Made by a program: the position numbers and the translations under genes
From: Methanothrix sp.
Lineage (GTDB): Archaea > Halobacteriota > Methanosarcinia > Methanotrichales > Methanotrichaceae
Length of the DNA: 8,431 nucleotides
Assembly: GCA_028688175.1 (NCBI GenBank)
Contig: JAQTYS010000115.1
Span: 1 to 8,431 of the forward strand
Reading direction: 5' to 3'
Shown: positions 1-6,813 of the stretch, in pieces
Numbering within the stretch: position 1 is the stretch's first letter
Layout: every line of letters begins with the position of its first letter
Notes under the pieces: model-generated
What the model was told of the DNA's origin: nothing
Seen by the model: the letters and a program-made list of their open reading frames with translations, nothing else
Database searches by the model: none

Positions 1-2
1 CG

Positions 3-1439
3 GTGGGTTGCTTGAGAAATATAGCCTTTTGTATCTTGTCAGTAGCTTTGCTGGTCTCTTCCTTCGCGACTGGTGCCACAATACAGGTAAACTCTGATCT
101 GCAAGCTGCGATTGATGCTGCTTCACCTGGAGATACCTTGCAAGTAGCCAGTGGCGTCTACGACAAGATAACCATACAAAAGAGCCTGAATCTGGTGGGC
201 AATGGTGCGGTTATCCGGGCTGGAAATAGAGACGCTTGCGTCAACATAGATGCGGACAATGTGGGCATCAGCGGCTTTACCGTCCGGGACGGTTTTTACG
301 GAATAAAACTCAACAGCGTGTCTGGCTGCAATATCTCCAACAACACGGTAATCTACTGCGCTCAGCCTGGCATTGCTCTTCTCTTTTCCGACGGGAATAT
401 CATCACCGGAAACAACGCCAGCTTTAACGGCATAGTGGGAGAAGGCTGGTATGGAATATACCTCTCCAACTCCAACGATAACCTCATCACCAACAATGTG
501 GCCTATGGCAACGGTGCTTACGGTATCAACCTCTTTCCTTCCTGCTGCAATAATACCATACGCAAAAACGTGCTGCATGGAAATATGTACGGCCTTTACA
601 TGTTCACCGATTGCTCTGAAAACCTGATCGAAAAGAATGACCTGTCCAGAAATACCAACTCCGGCCTGGATCTGCGTTTCAATTGCACGAAGAATCTCAT
701 CATCAACAACACCATGGAGGATAACGTAGTAGCCGGACTGACCCTCATGGAAGACTCGGGCCAAAACACTATTAGCGGAAATGAGATACGAGGCAACGGA
801 CGCTATGGATTGCAGATACAGAGCCGCTCGGATGGCAATAGCTTCATTTATAACAACATCTCCGAGAGCCAGACGGGTATCTTCCTGGATTCGAGCCAGA
901 ATAAGATTTACGGCAATCGCATAGCTGACAATGTCATCCAAGCTGATGATCGAGGAGTAAACAGCTGGAATGCAAAATACCCCAGGGGCGGAAACTTCTG
1001 GAGCGACTACAGTGGCCTGGATGAGATGCAGGGATCCGGGCAAGATGTCCCAGGCAGCGACGGTTTTGGCGATGAGCCTTACAGGATAAGCGAGAGCGGA
1101 AAAGACCAGTACCCCATTATGGGCGCGCAGGTCAAGCAGATCGCCATCCTCTCCAAGGAGATAAATCCTACGAAAGCAAGATTAGGTGACGCCGTGGCCA
1201 TTAAGGTCGAGCTGAATTCCCGTTATGATCTCTTGCAGGTAACCGCTCGAGCATATCAAGATGGATTCGAGGCGCAAGGCTATAGCCGGTTGGTCTTGTC
1301 AGGAGATATCTATCGGGGAGACTTCTCTACGGCCCTGCTGGATCCGGGAAGATATGATATTGTTCTGAGCGCAAAAGACGCGCGCGGATACGAGCTGCAA
1401 GAGACACTGGGTGAAGTTGAGGTAACCTCTAGGCACTGA
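3..1439 (+). CDS. Secreted NosD-like right-handed beta-helix protein with C-terminal Ig-like module
   Basis: The 478-residue product starts at a GTG two bases into the window, so a start just upstream cannot be excluded. Residues 1-24 form a signal peptide (LSVALLVSSFATGA), so the protein is exported. Residues about 60-330 are a run of short beta-helix repeats of the type NxIxxNxxxxNxxGIxL, as in NosD/PbH1 proteins. They are followed by the usual archaeal cap: GGNFWSDYSG (W333), then DGFGDEPYRI and DQYPIM. Residues about 376-476 form a separate beta-rich Ig-like domain (LGDAVAIKVEL ... DPGRYDIVLSAKD) that resembles modules in the genes downstream. Such proteins are common on methanogen surfaces, where they are thought to bind carbohydrate or build structure. 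No nos operon genes are visible here, so a role in copper-enzyme maturation is not supported. The helix is rich in Asn, with many N-x-S/T sites that could be glycosylated. The fold is secure; the function is unknown. Confidence 0.88.
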   Translation: MGCLRNIAFCILSVALLVSSFATGATIQVNSDLQAAIDAASPGDTLQVASGVYDKITIQKSLNLVGNGAVIRAGNRDACVNIDADNVGISGFTVRDGFYGIKLNSVSGCNISNNTVIYCAQPGIALLFSDGNIITGNNASFNGIVGEGWYGIYLSNSNDNLITNNVAYGNGAYGINLFPSCCNNTIRKNVLHGNMYGLYMFTDCSENLIEKNDLSRNTNSGLDLRFNCTKNLIINNTMEDNVVAGLTLMEDSGQNTISGNEIRGNGRYGLQIQSRSDGNSFIYNNISESQTGIFLDSSQNKIYGNRIADNVIQADDRGVNSWNAKYPRGGNFWSDYSGLDEMQGSGQDVPGSDGFGDEPYRISESGKDQYPIMGAQVKQIAILSKEINPTKARLGDAVAIKVELNSRYDLLQVTARAYQDGFEAQGYSRLVLSGDIYRGDFSTALLDPGRYDIVLSAKDARGYELQETLGEVEVTSRH

Positions 1440-1454
1440 TTTACCTCTAAAAGG

Positions 1455-1463
1455 TTTATATTT
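1455..1463 (+). promoter_or_regulatory. Probable archaeal TATA box for the rhodanese/subtilase operon
   Basis: TTTATATTT, preceded by the purine-rich AAAAGG that could act as a BRE, lies in the 58-bp gap after the beta-helix gene. It is about 35-43 bases before the ATG at 1498. A start of transcription about 25 bases downstream would leave a short leader holding the GGGGAG ribosome site at 1488-1493. The spacing fits an archaeal promoter, but the call rests on sequence alone. Confidence 0.55.
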
Positions 1464-1497
1464 CATAAGTTATTATTGTGTTAAAAAGGGGAGACAG

Positions 1498-2652
1498 ATG
1501 ACAACATTCAGATCATGTTTGGGATCCTGTTTGGTGGGTGTGGGCATCATAGTGTTATTAGCGTTATTGATGCTGGTAAATTCTGCGAGCGCAGGCGAAG
1601 CCTATTGCGATGCTTGCAAGGGCGACTCCACATCGAGTGCAGATTATCAATTAAGCAAGCTTGACAATATAGGCAATCCCAACGCGGGAAAGGAAGAAGT
1701 CATGCCTGGTCTGAGCACGGCTCAGAAGAACCGGGTGGGAATCTGGAAACAGCCCCTCGCCGGTTTCAGCAAAGCTGATGACGCAAATGAGAGCAGCACC
1801 GTGCAGGAAGCTGCACCGGTGAATAACACCGCTGAAAGCACGGCAAAGAAGACCGAGAAGCGCAAAGTCGCAGAAGAGAACATTCCCATTGTGCGCAGTG
1901 CCAAGGCATTGAACATGTTTGCTCCCATTAACGACTCAACCGGATCTGCAATCTTGCTGGATATTAGCGAGGAAGCCACAGAGCACATCGCTGGATCGGT
2001 TGCTATTCCCTATACCAATTTTCTTATCAATGGAACATATTTGCGAATGGAAGAGGAGATGACAAAGCTGCTGGGCGACGTGGGAATTTCCCGGGAAGAC
2101 CCGGTGATCATCTACGGTGAATGCATGCCCTGTGGTGGAGGCCCCTCGCCTGCGACCTTCGTCTACTGGATTATGAGATCTCTGGGCCAGGAGAATGTCA
2201 GGGTTCTGGATGGAACGGTAAAGGATTGGGCAGCAGCTGGAAAGCCTACCGCCGCAGAGACTACGATCTTGCCGGCTAAGGTATACACTCCGAATGTCAA
2301 TGCGGATTTTTCAGCCGATTACAGTTTAGTAAAGAGCGGCACCGTCCAGATTGTGGATGCAAGAAGCATGGAGGATTTCGGTGCGGGATCCATTCCCGGA
2401 GCAATACCCATTCCCAACGAGAACGTGGTCATCAATAACAGAATTAGGGACGAAACCAAGCTTGACCGGGTCTTCGCTATCCTCGACAAGAATCAGCCGG
2501 TAGTTGTCTACACCAATACGGGCGTGAAGGCTTCCGCGGTCTGGTTTGCCTTGATTCTCCAGGGCTATGACGCTAAGCTGTACTCCTATGTAAATTACTG
2601 GGAAAATCAGATGGCTTCAGGCAAGACGGATGCAATCAACTCTACCGCTTGA
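1498..2652 (+). CDS. Secreted tandem rhodanese-fold protein with CxxC motifs (paralogue A)
   Basis: The product has 384 residues. The ATG is preceded by GGGGAG four bases upstream. A hydrophobic segment (residues 12-27) ends in NSASA|G, a likely signal peptidase site, and the mature protein soon shows C37-D-A-C40-K. A hydrophilic, Ser/Thr/Asn/Lys-rich linker (about 43-127) leads to two rhodanese-like domains. Domain 1 (about 128-250) has ILLDIS (D155) and ends LDGTVKDWAAAGKP. Its active-site loop is GEC209-M-P-C212-GGGPS, about six residues longer than the equivalent stretch in domain 2. Domain 2 (about 262-375) has VDARSMEDFGAGSIPGA (D287-A-R289) and YTNTGVKAS at 338-346, where normal enzymes have Cys followed by T/S-G-x-R; the catalytic Cys is Thr339 and the Arg is Lys344. 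In classical two-domain sulfurtransferases the second domain carries the active Cys, so this arrangement is reversed. Normal thiosulfate sulfurtransferase activity is unlikely. A dithiol redox, metal-binding or sulfur-carrier role outside the membrane is possible but inferred. The gene is a tandem duplicate of the next one. Confidence 0.88.
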   Translation: MTTFRSCLGSCLVGVGIIVLLALLMLVNSASAGEAYCDACKGDSTSSADYQLSKLDNIGNPNAGKEEVMPGLSTAQKNRVGIWKQPLAGFSKADDANESSTVQEAAPVNNTAESTAKKTEKRKVAEENIPIVRSAKALNMFAPINDSTGSAILLDISEEATEHIAGSVAIPYTNFLINGTYLRMEEEMTKLLGDVGISREDPVIIYGECMPCGGGPSPATFVYWIMRSLGQENVRVLDGTVKDWAAAGKPTAAETTILPAKVYTPNVNADFSADYSLVKSGTVQIVDARSMEDFGAGSIPGAIPIPNENVVINNRIRDETKLDRVFAILDKNQPVVVYTNTGVKASAVWFALILQGYDAKLYSYVNYWENQMASGKTDAINSTA

Positions 2653-2672
2653 ATAATATTGGGGCAAAGGCT

Positions 2673-4253
2673 ATGAATATTTCCAGAATTGCCATAAGCC
2701 TCCTGCTCTTGGTGGCGATATTTGCCGGGGGAGCCGTCTCTGGCGTCAACGGAGAATGCTCCTTGTGCAAAGGCGGGTCTCCCACTGCTCAGCAGGATGT
2801 GCTCAATAACGAGTGGGCAGTGTTCCTGGGCAAGGAGAACGCAACTACTGAGGTGATAACCAGCGCCGGCGGCCTGGTCAATCCTCGGTATAATCGAGCG
2901 AATAACCCCAGCTTGCAGGCGAAAAAAACCAATGAATTGACAACAAAACAAGCGGGTGATCAAGACAGCTCATCTGTCCGAGCGGCCTTGCCGAGTAAAA
3001 CAGTCAGCGATGCAGCTATAAAGAGAAGCTTCGGCTTTGCCAACATGCTGGCGTCGTTTGATAGCATCAACGATTCGGACATTATCTTAGACATAAGCCC
3101 CAATGCCACAGAGTACATCCCTGGTGCAATCAATATTCCCTACACACAATTCGTGGAAGCGGGAGGTATTCTTAAGTCTGTATCCCAGCTGGCTGCCATT
3201 CTCGGAGACGCAGGAATTTCCCAGAACGATGCCGTAAAGATCGCCGGTGAATGCCAGCCGTGCGGCGGAGGGCCTTCTGCTGCGGGATTTGGATACGCAG
3301 TCATGAAGTATCTGGGTCATAAGGATGTTAAGATGCTTGACGGGAGTATCGATGACTGGGTAGCAGAAGGCAGACCCACGATGGCAAAACCCGTAGTGCT
3401 GCCTCCCCAAGACTATATTGCCAGCATAGATGCCGACCTGATGGCCACCTATGAATTTGTGCAAAGCGGCACACCCCAGATAATTGATGCCAGAACTTCC
3501 CAGGAATTCGATGCTGGGGCGATACCTGGCGCCATCAATATACCCTACAGCAGAGTGCTTGATGCAAAGAGAATAAAAGATGAGTCCGACTTGAAAGAGC
3601 TGTTCTCTTCTATTGCCATGGACAAACCTGTTATAGTGTACACCAATACCGGCGTCAAGGCCTCAATGGTCTGGTTTGCCCTCGGTCTTCTAGGCTATGA
3701 TGCCAGGATTTACACCTGGCAGAATTGGGTGGCCAATTCGCCTCGATTAGACATCGACTTGCAGGAGGCTTATGCCAAGCCCAATCCTGCCATGATCGGT
3801 GATGTCGTCCAGATAACCGCACTCTTCGAAGAGATTAATAACAGCTCATCGCGTCAAAAGGCTAAACAGAACGCAAGCGAGACTGTTTTGACCATAAAAG
3901 GCTGTGCTACCTGTGGATTCGGATCGCCGCAGGGATATGCTGACCTGAGCAGCACCGATGGGACGGTCAAGATTGGCTCCACATCCCAGGCACAAAGAAC
4001 GGCGGCTGAAAAAGTCTTCACGGTATCATCTCAGCTATTGAGTCCTTCCGGAAATACCGTCTCGCGGGTAGTGATGAAACGCATCAAATCTGATGGAGAC
4101 GAGTTTGTCGGCATCTGGAATGCCAATGTGGCGGCGGGCACTTACAGGGTTGATGTTGTAGCTACTTTAGGAGAGGTCACAAAGACCTTCCCGGACGCCT
4201 TGAAAATTAAGGTCGTCAGCACCAGTAAATATAAGAATCTTGGGGAAGAATAA
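2673..4253 (+). CDS. Secreted tandem rhodanese-fold protein with CxxC motifs and C-terminal Ig-like domain (paralogue B)
   Basis: From the ATG at 2673 the product has 526 residues. A TTG at 2649 is in frame, but it would overlap the previous stop and add a polar stretch before the signal peptide. The ATG follows a GGGG/AAAGG purine run and begins a good signal peptide (ISLLLLVAIFAGGAVSG). The mature N-terminus carries C29-S-L-C32-K. Domain 1 has ILDISPNATEYIPGAINIPY and the loop GEC194-Q-P-C197-GGGPS. Domain 2 has IDARTSQEFDAGAIPGAINIPY and Y323-TNTGVK, again with Thr in place of the catalytic Cys and Lys in place of Arg. It is clearly a duplicate of the upstream gene. The addition is a C-terminal Ig-like domain (about 358-520: MIGDVVQITALFEE ... 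FVGIWNANVAAGTYRVDVVATLGEV), interrupted by an insert with a third CxxC, C411-A-T-C414-GFG. It lies 20 bases after paralogue A and 12 bases before the protease, so the genes are probably cotranscribed. Function is unknown; an exported redox or sulfur-handling protein is a hypothesis. Confidence 0.87.
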   Translation: MNISRIAISLLLLVAIFAGGAVSGVNGECSLCKGGSPTAQQDVLNNEWAVFLGKENATTEVITSAGGLVNPRYNRANNPSLQAKKTNELTTKQAGDQDSSSVRAALPSKTVSDAAIKRSFGFANMLASFDSINDSDIILDISPNATEYIPGAINIPYTQFVEAGGILKSVSQLAAILGDAGISQNDAVKIAGECQPCGGGPSAAGFGYAVMKYLGHKDVKMLDGSIDDWVAEGRPTMAKPVVLPPQDYIASIDADLMATYEFVQSGTPQIIDARTSQEFDAGAIPGAINIPYSRVLDAKRIKDESDLKELFSSIAMDKPVIVYTNTGVKASMVWFALGLLGYDARIYTWQNWVANSPRLDIDLQEAYAKPNPAMIGDVVQITALFEEINNSSSRQKAKQNASETVLTIKGCATCGFGSPQGYADLSSTDGTVKIGSTSQAQRTAAEKVFTVSSQLLSPSGNTVSRVVMKRIKSDGDEFVGIWNANVAAGTYRVDVVATLGEVTKTFPDALKIKVVSTSKYKNLGEE

Positions 4254-4265
4254 CTGGAGCTAAGC

Positions 4266-6155
4266 GTGAACTTCAGCTCAGTTGTCTATTTTATTTTATT
4301 GGCAGGTCTGCTTAGCTGTGCGGCTGCTTTTCCCGTGCAAAATGCATTGGATAACAATAAGGCCAGCATTTGGTTTGAAAAGGAATATGTGAACTACTTC
4401 AAGCCAAATGCGGATGATGGAAAGCCTCCAGTTATTTATGGTGTAAGCGTGAGCCCATCAGCTCTGAAGGTGGGCGCTCCTCGGAGCGAAATCAACGCAT
4501 TTGTGCATGACGTCGGCAGCATAGATATGGTCTATGCCGATATCGGCAATCGCATGAACCTCATGCTCGATTTAAATCAAGACCACCGATATACCGGGTA
4601 CTGCGGCTCCAACCTGCCGCCCGGAGCCTACAAGGTTACAATTGTGGCCATCGACAAGGCGGGCAATGCGGCAAAAGACGAATCCGCAACCCTTACCATT
4701 CGCGATCCCAAAGACCTCAATAGCAATGGAATTGAGGACAGCCTGGAAAAGCAAGGCGGCAAGGATATGAAGGTGATTGTAATTCATGACGGCAATCTGA
4801 GCAATGTTGCTCCTGCCATAGATCGCTTCCATATCCTGCCGGGGAGCGCTTTGACGGTATCCGGCGACAAGCTGGAGAAGATTGCCAGGACCAACGGCGT
4901 CAAGGGGATCTACAAGGATCAGAAGCTGAAGATCTTGGCGCTTCCAGGCCCAACTGACGGTCCGTCAAATCCATCCCCTTCTCGCGAAGGATCCTGGAAT
5001 ATCGATGACCCCAGGATGGATAAGGGGTTCACGGGAGAGGGCGTGACTGTGGCCCTGATCGATACCGGCGCGGATGGTGAGCACAAGGCCCTGGCCGGCA
5101 AAATTGTGGCTTTTAAGGATTTCGTAAACAACCAAACCGATTCCTACGATGACAACGGACATGGAACCCATTGCGCGAGCCTAGTTGCTGGAGAGAAGGG
5201 CACGGGCGTGGCACCGGGAGCAAAGCTGGTGGTAATCAAGGTAATGGACCAGGAAGGTGCATGCTATCTTTCTGATGCCCTCAATGCGCTGGACTGGTGT
5301 TTAGAGAATAAGGAGCGTTACGGAATTAGAGTTGTATCCTTTTCCGTAGGTGGTGAAAGCCCCTCGGACGGAACCTCTCTCTTGGATGAAGCCTGCAACA
5401 AAATAGTGGAAAATGGGCTGGTTATGTGTGTGGCAGCAGGAAATTCAGGTCCTGCTGCTTCATCTATCGTTATTCCTGGTGATGCCGAGAATGTCATAAC
5501 TGTGGGCGCTGTGGACCGCTCTGGCAATATCTTCGAGCTATCTTCGCGCGGACCGACGGCCAATGGCGATACCAAGCCAGATCTGGTCACGCTGGGTGTG
5601 GATGTGGTCTCCGCCTTAGCCGGCTCGAAGAACGGTAAGAGCTCAATAAGCGGCACATCAATGGCCGTTCCTCAAGTCTCAGGCGCTGTAGCGTTATTGC
5701 TGCAAGCAAGGTCTGATCTTGCTCCGGCTGATTTGAAGAGGGTGTTGCTCAAGACGGCCGACGATCTAGGTCCGTCTGGTCTGGATAATGTATACGGCTA
5801 TGGGGCCCTCAATCTGACTGGTGCCCTGCAAAGCATCAGTGCGCCTCTCCCGGGGCTATCGCCTCCCGTTCTTGAGGAGGTTAAGCTTAACCGGAAGGAT
5901 GCCTCGGTAGGCGAGCCGGTCATGATTGAGGCCCAGGCTCTGGGCGATATCAGGACCATAAATGCCAATATCATAGGGCCGGACAGAAATATGGAGATAC
6001 CCATGGATGACTTCGACGGCAACGGTATCTTCTCTGCCCGCTGGGAGACGAGTTTTTGGACACCGGGTGACTACCAGGTAAAGGTTGATTTGCTGGGAAA
6101 ATTCGGGGAGGTGGACGATAAGACTGTCCCTTTCCGTCTACTGGAGAAGGGGTGA
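4266..6155 (+). CDS. Secreted subtilisin-like serine protease (S8) flanked by Ig-like domains
   Basis: The 629-residue protein starts at GTG with GGAG six bases upstream. A signal peptide (VVYFILLAGLLSCAAA) comes first. Next is an Ig-like domain (about 54-147: PPGAYKVTIVAIDKAGN). A short Ca2+-site-like loop follows, D150-L-N152-S-N154-G-I-E-D158. Residues about 166-227 (KVIVIHDG ... LTVSGDKLEKIARTNGVKGIY) resemble an inhibitor-I9-type propeptide, and then there is a Pro/Ser-rich linker. The catalytic domain (about 245-520) has the full S8 triad: Asp266 in ALIDTGADGEH, His299 in NGHGTHCAS and Ser465 in SGTSMAVPQVSGA. The oxyanion-hole Asn393 is in AAGNSGPA. A second Ig-like domain (about 533-627: VGEPVMIEAQALGD ... 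TPGDYQVKVDLLGKFGE) closes the protein. It should be an active extracellular endoprotease activated by propeptide removal. Its place in the operon suggests it processes or turns over the neighbouring secreted proteins, which is inference. It has several Cys, including one next to the catalytic His. LLSC could be read as a weak lipobox. Confidence 0.93.
   Translation: MNFSSVVYFILLAGLLSCAAAFPVQNALDNNKASIWFEKEYVNYFKPNADDGKPPVIYGVSVSPSALKVGAPRSEINAFVHDVGSIDMVYADIGNRMNLMLDLNQDHRYTGYCGSNLPPGAYKVTIVAIDKAGNAAKDESATLTIRDPKDLNSNGIEDSLEKQGGKDMKVIVIHDGNLSNVAPAIDRFHILPGSALTVSGDKLEKIARTNGVKGIYKDQKLKILALPGPTDGPSNPSPSREGSWNIDDPRMDKGFTGEGVTVALIDTGADGEHKALAGKIVAFKDFVNNQTDSYDDNGHGTHCASLVAGEKGTGVAPGAKLVVIKVMDQEGACYLSDALNALDWCLENKERYGIRVVSFSVGGESPSDGTSLLDEACNKIVENGLVMCVAAGNSGPAASSIVIPGDAENVITVGAVDRSGNIFELSSRGPTANGDTKPDLVTLGVDVVSALAGSKNGKSSISGTSMAVPQVSGAVALLLQARSDLAPADLKRVLLKTADDLGPSGLDNVYGYGALNLTGALQSISAPLPGLSPPVLEEVKLNRKDASVGEPVMIEAQALGDIRTINANIIGPDRNMEIPMDDFDGNGIFSARWETSFWTPGDYQVKVDLLGKFGEVDDKTVPFRLLEKG
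6149..6155 (+). promoter_or_regulatory. Shine-Dalgarno site overlapping the protease stop codon
   Basis: GGGGTGA is a near-match to the archaeal GGAGGTGA ribosome site, and its last three bases are the TGA stop of the protease gene. It stands seven bases before the ATG at 6163. This decides the aldolase start in favour of 6163 over the in-frame ATG at 6085 and points to coupled translation of the two genes. Confidence 0.75.
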
Positions 6156-6162
6156 AACTGGT

Positions 6163-6750
6163 ATGTCTTTAGCCTGGCAGGAGATCGCCCGGTTCGGCAA
6201 GAAATTGGTCCTCTCCGGCCTTACTAGCTCCCGATTTGGAAATATCAGCTTGTTGCAGGAGGATCGGATCTTTATAACCTGTACAGGGAGCATGCTCGAC
6301 GAGCTGGATGAGGGAATGGTTGTAGTGGTTGATTTGAGCAGTCCTTGTAATCTGGATAAAATTGCCAGCAGCGAGACCTGTGTTCACCGGGCCGTCTACC
6401 AGAGAACCGAAAACATGGCCATCATCCACACCCACTCTCCCTATGCGGTAGCACTATCCCTGCTGGAGCAAAGGGCTATAGAGCCGATGGATAGCGAAGG
6501 TCTGCTATTTTTAGGAACAATGCCAATTGTCGAGGGCTCAATTGGCACAAATGATCTGGCTATGGCTGTATCAATTGCCCTGCAAAATCATAAGGCATGT
6601 ATTGCTCGCGGCCACGGCGTATTTGCAGCAGGCAATAGTCTATCAGATGCTTATACAGCGGCCTGTATGGCTGAGCATAGCGCTCAGGTGAGATACCTGG
6701 TAAAAACCTATCCGGGGGAAAAATTTATATCTTCTCCCTCACTTCAATAA
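6163..6750 (+). CDS. Class II aldolase/adducin family protein, L-fuculose-1-phosphate aldolase-like
   Basis: The cytoplasmic product has 195 residues and no signal peptide, close to the usual 200-215 of FucA-type aldolases. Conserved features are SSRFGNIS near the N-terminus, TCTGSMLDEL, Glu71 in ASSETCVHRAVYQ, the pair His89-Thr-His91 in IIHTHSPYA, GTNDLA and His151 in ARGHGVFAAG. These match the catalytic Glu73 and the zinc ligands His92, His94 and His155 of E. coli FucA, so this is probably an active Zn2+ aldolase that makes dihydroxyacetone phosphate and an aldehyde. In Methanocaldococcus a homologue (MJ1418) has been proposed to supply lactaldehyde for the lactate part of coenzyme F420; the same role here is a family-based inference. 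The substrate cannot be read from the sequence; related family members act on other sugar phosphates. It is the last gene of the operon and the only cytoplasmic product in it. Confidence 0.9.
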   Translation: MSLAWQEIARFGKKLVLSGLTSSRFGNISLLQEDRIFITCTGSMLDELDEGMVVVVDLSSPCNLDKIASSETCVHRAVYQRTENMAIIHTHSPYAVALSLLEQRAIEPMDSEGLLFLGTMPIVEGSIGTNDLAMAVSIALQNHKACIARGHGVFAAGNSLSDAYTAACMAEHSAQVRYLVKTYPGEKFISSPSLQ

Positions 6751-6753
6751 TTT

Positions 6754-6811
6754 GAGCGGGTAATCCTAGTTTTTGAAATCCACACTGAACCCCCCACTCT
6801 CCTACCCGCTC
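6754..6811. repeat. 9-bp perfect inverted repeat with 40-base loop after the aldolase gene
   Basis: GAGCGGGTA at 6754-6762 is the exact reverse complement of TACCCGCTC at 6803-6811. The left arm begins four bases after the aldolase stop. The loop holds a run of five T (6770-6774) and a C-rich stretch. It may form an RNA hairpin at the 3' end of the operon transcript or be an operator-like site before the next promoter; neither is proved. Confidence 0.5.
6770..6774 (+). terminator. Possible T-run terminator of the operon
   Basis: A TTTTT run lies 20 bases after the aldolase stop codon. Archaeal RNA polymerase can terminate at short T runs without a hairpin. The run is short, so the call is weak; it is also the only such signal between the aldolase and the next gene before the putative promoter. 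Confidence 0.3.
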
Positions 6812-6813
6812 TC

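Noticed and set aside
123..1043. 306-codon open frame on the minus strand
   Set aside because: It lies fully inside the beta-helix gene, whose repeated codon pattern keeps the antisense frame open. Its translation shows no domain, and the + strand product is a clear family member with a signal peptide.
2649..2672. TTG start for rhodanese paralogue B
   Set aside because: It overlaps the stop of the previous gene and would put eight polar residues before a second Met and the signal peptide. The ATG at 2673 has purine runs upstream and gives a normal signal peptide.
4308..4319. Lipobox (LLSC) making the subtilase a lipoprotein
   Set aside because: Leu before the Ser is not typical of a lipobox, and a normal signal peptidase site (SCAAA) follows directly. 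It stays possible but is not supported.
6085..6162. Upstream ATG for the aldolase
   Set aside because: It lies inside the protease gene, the extra 26 residues (many Arg and Trp) have no match to the family, and a strong GGGGTGA site points to the ATG at 6163.
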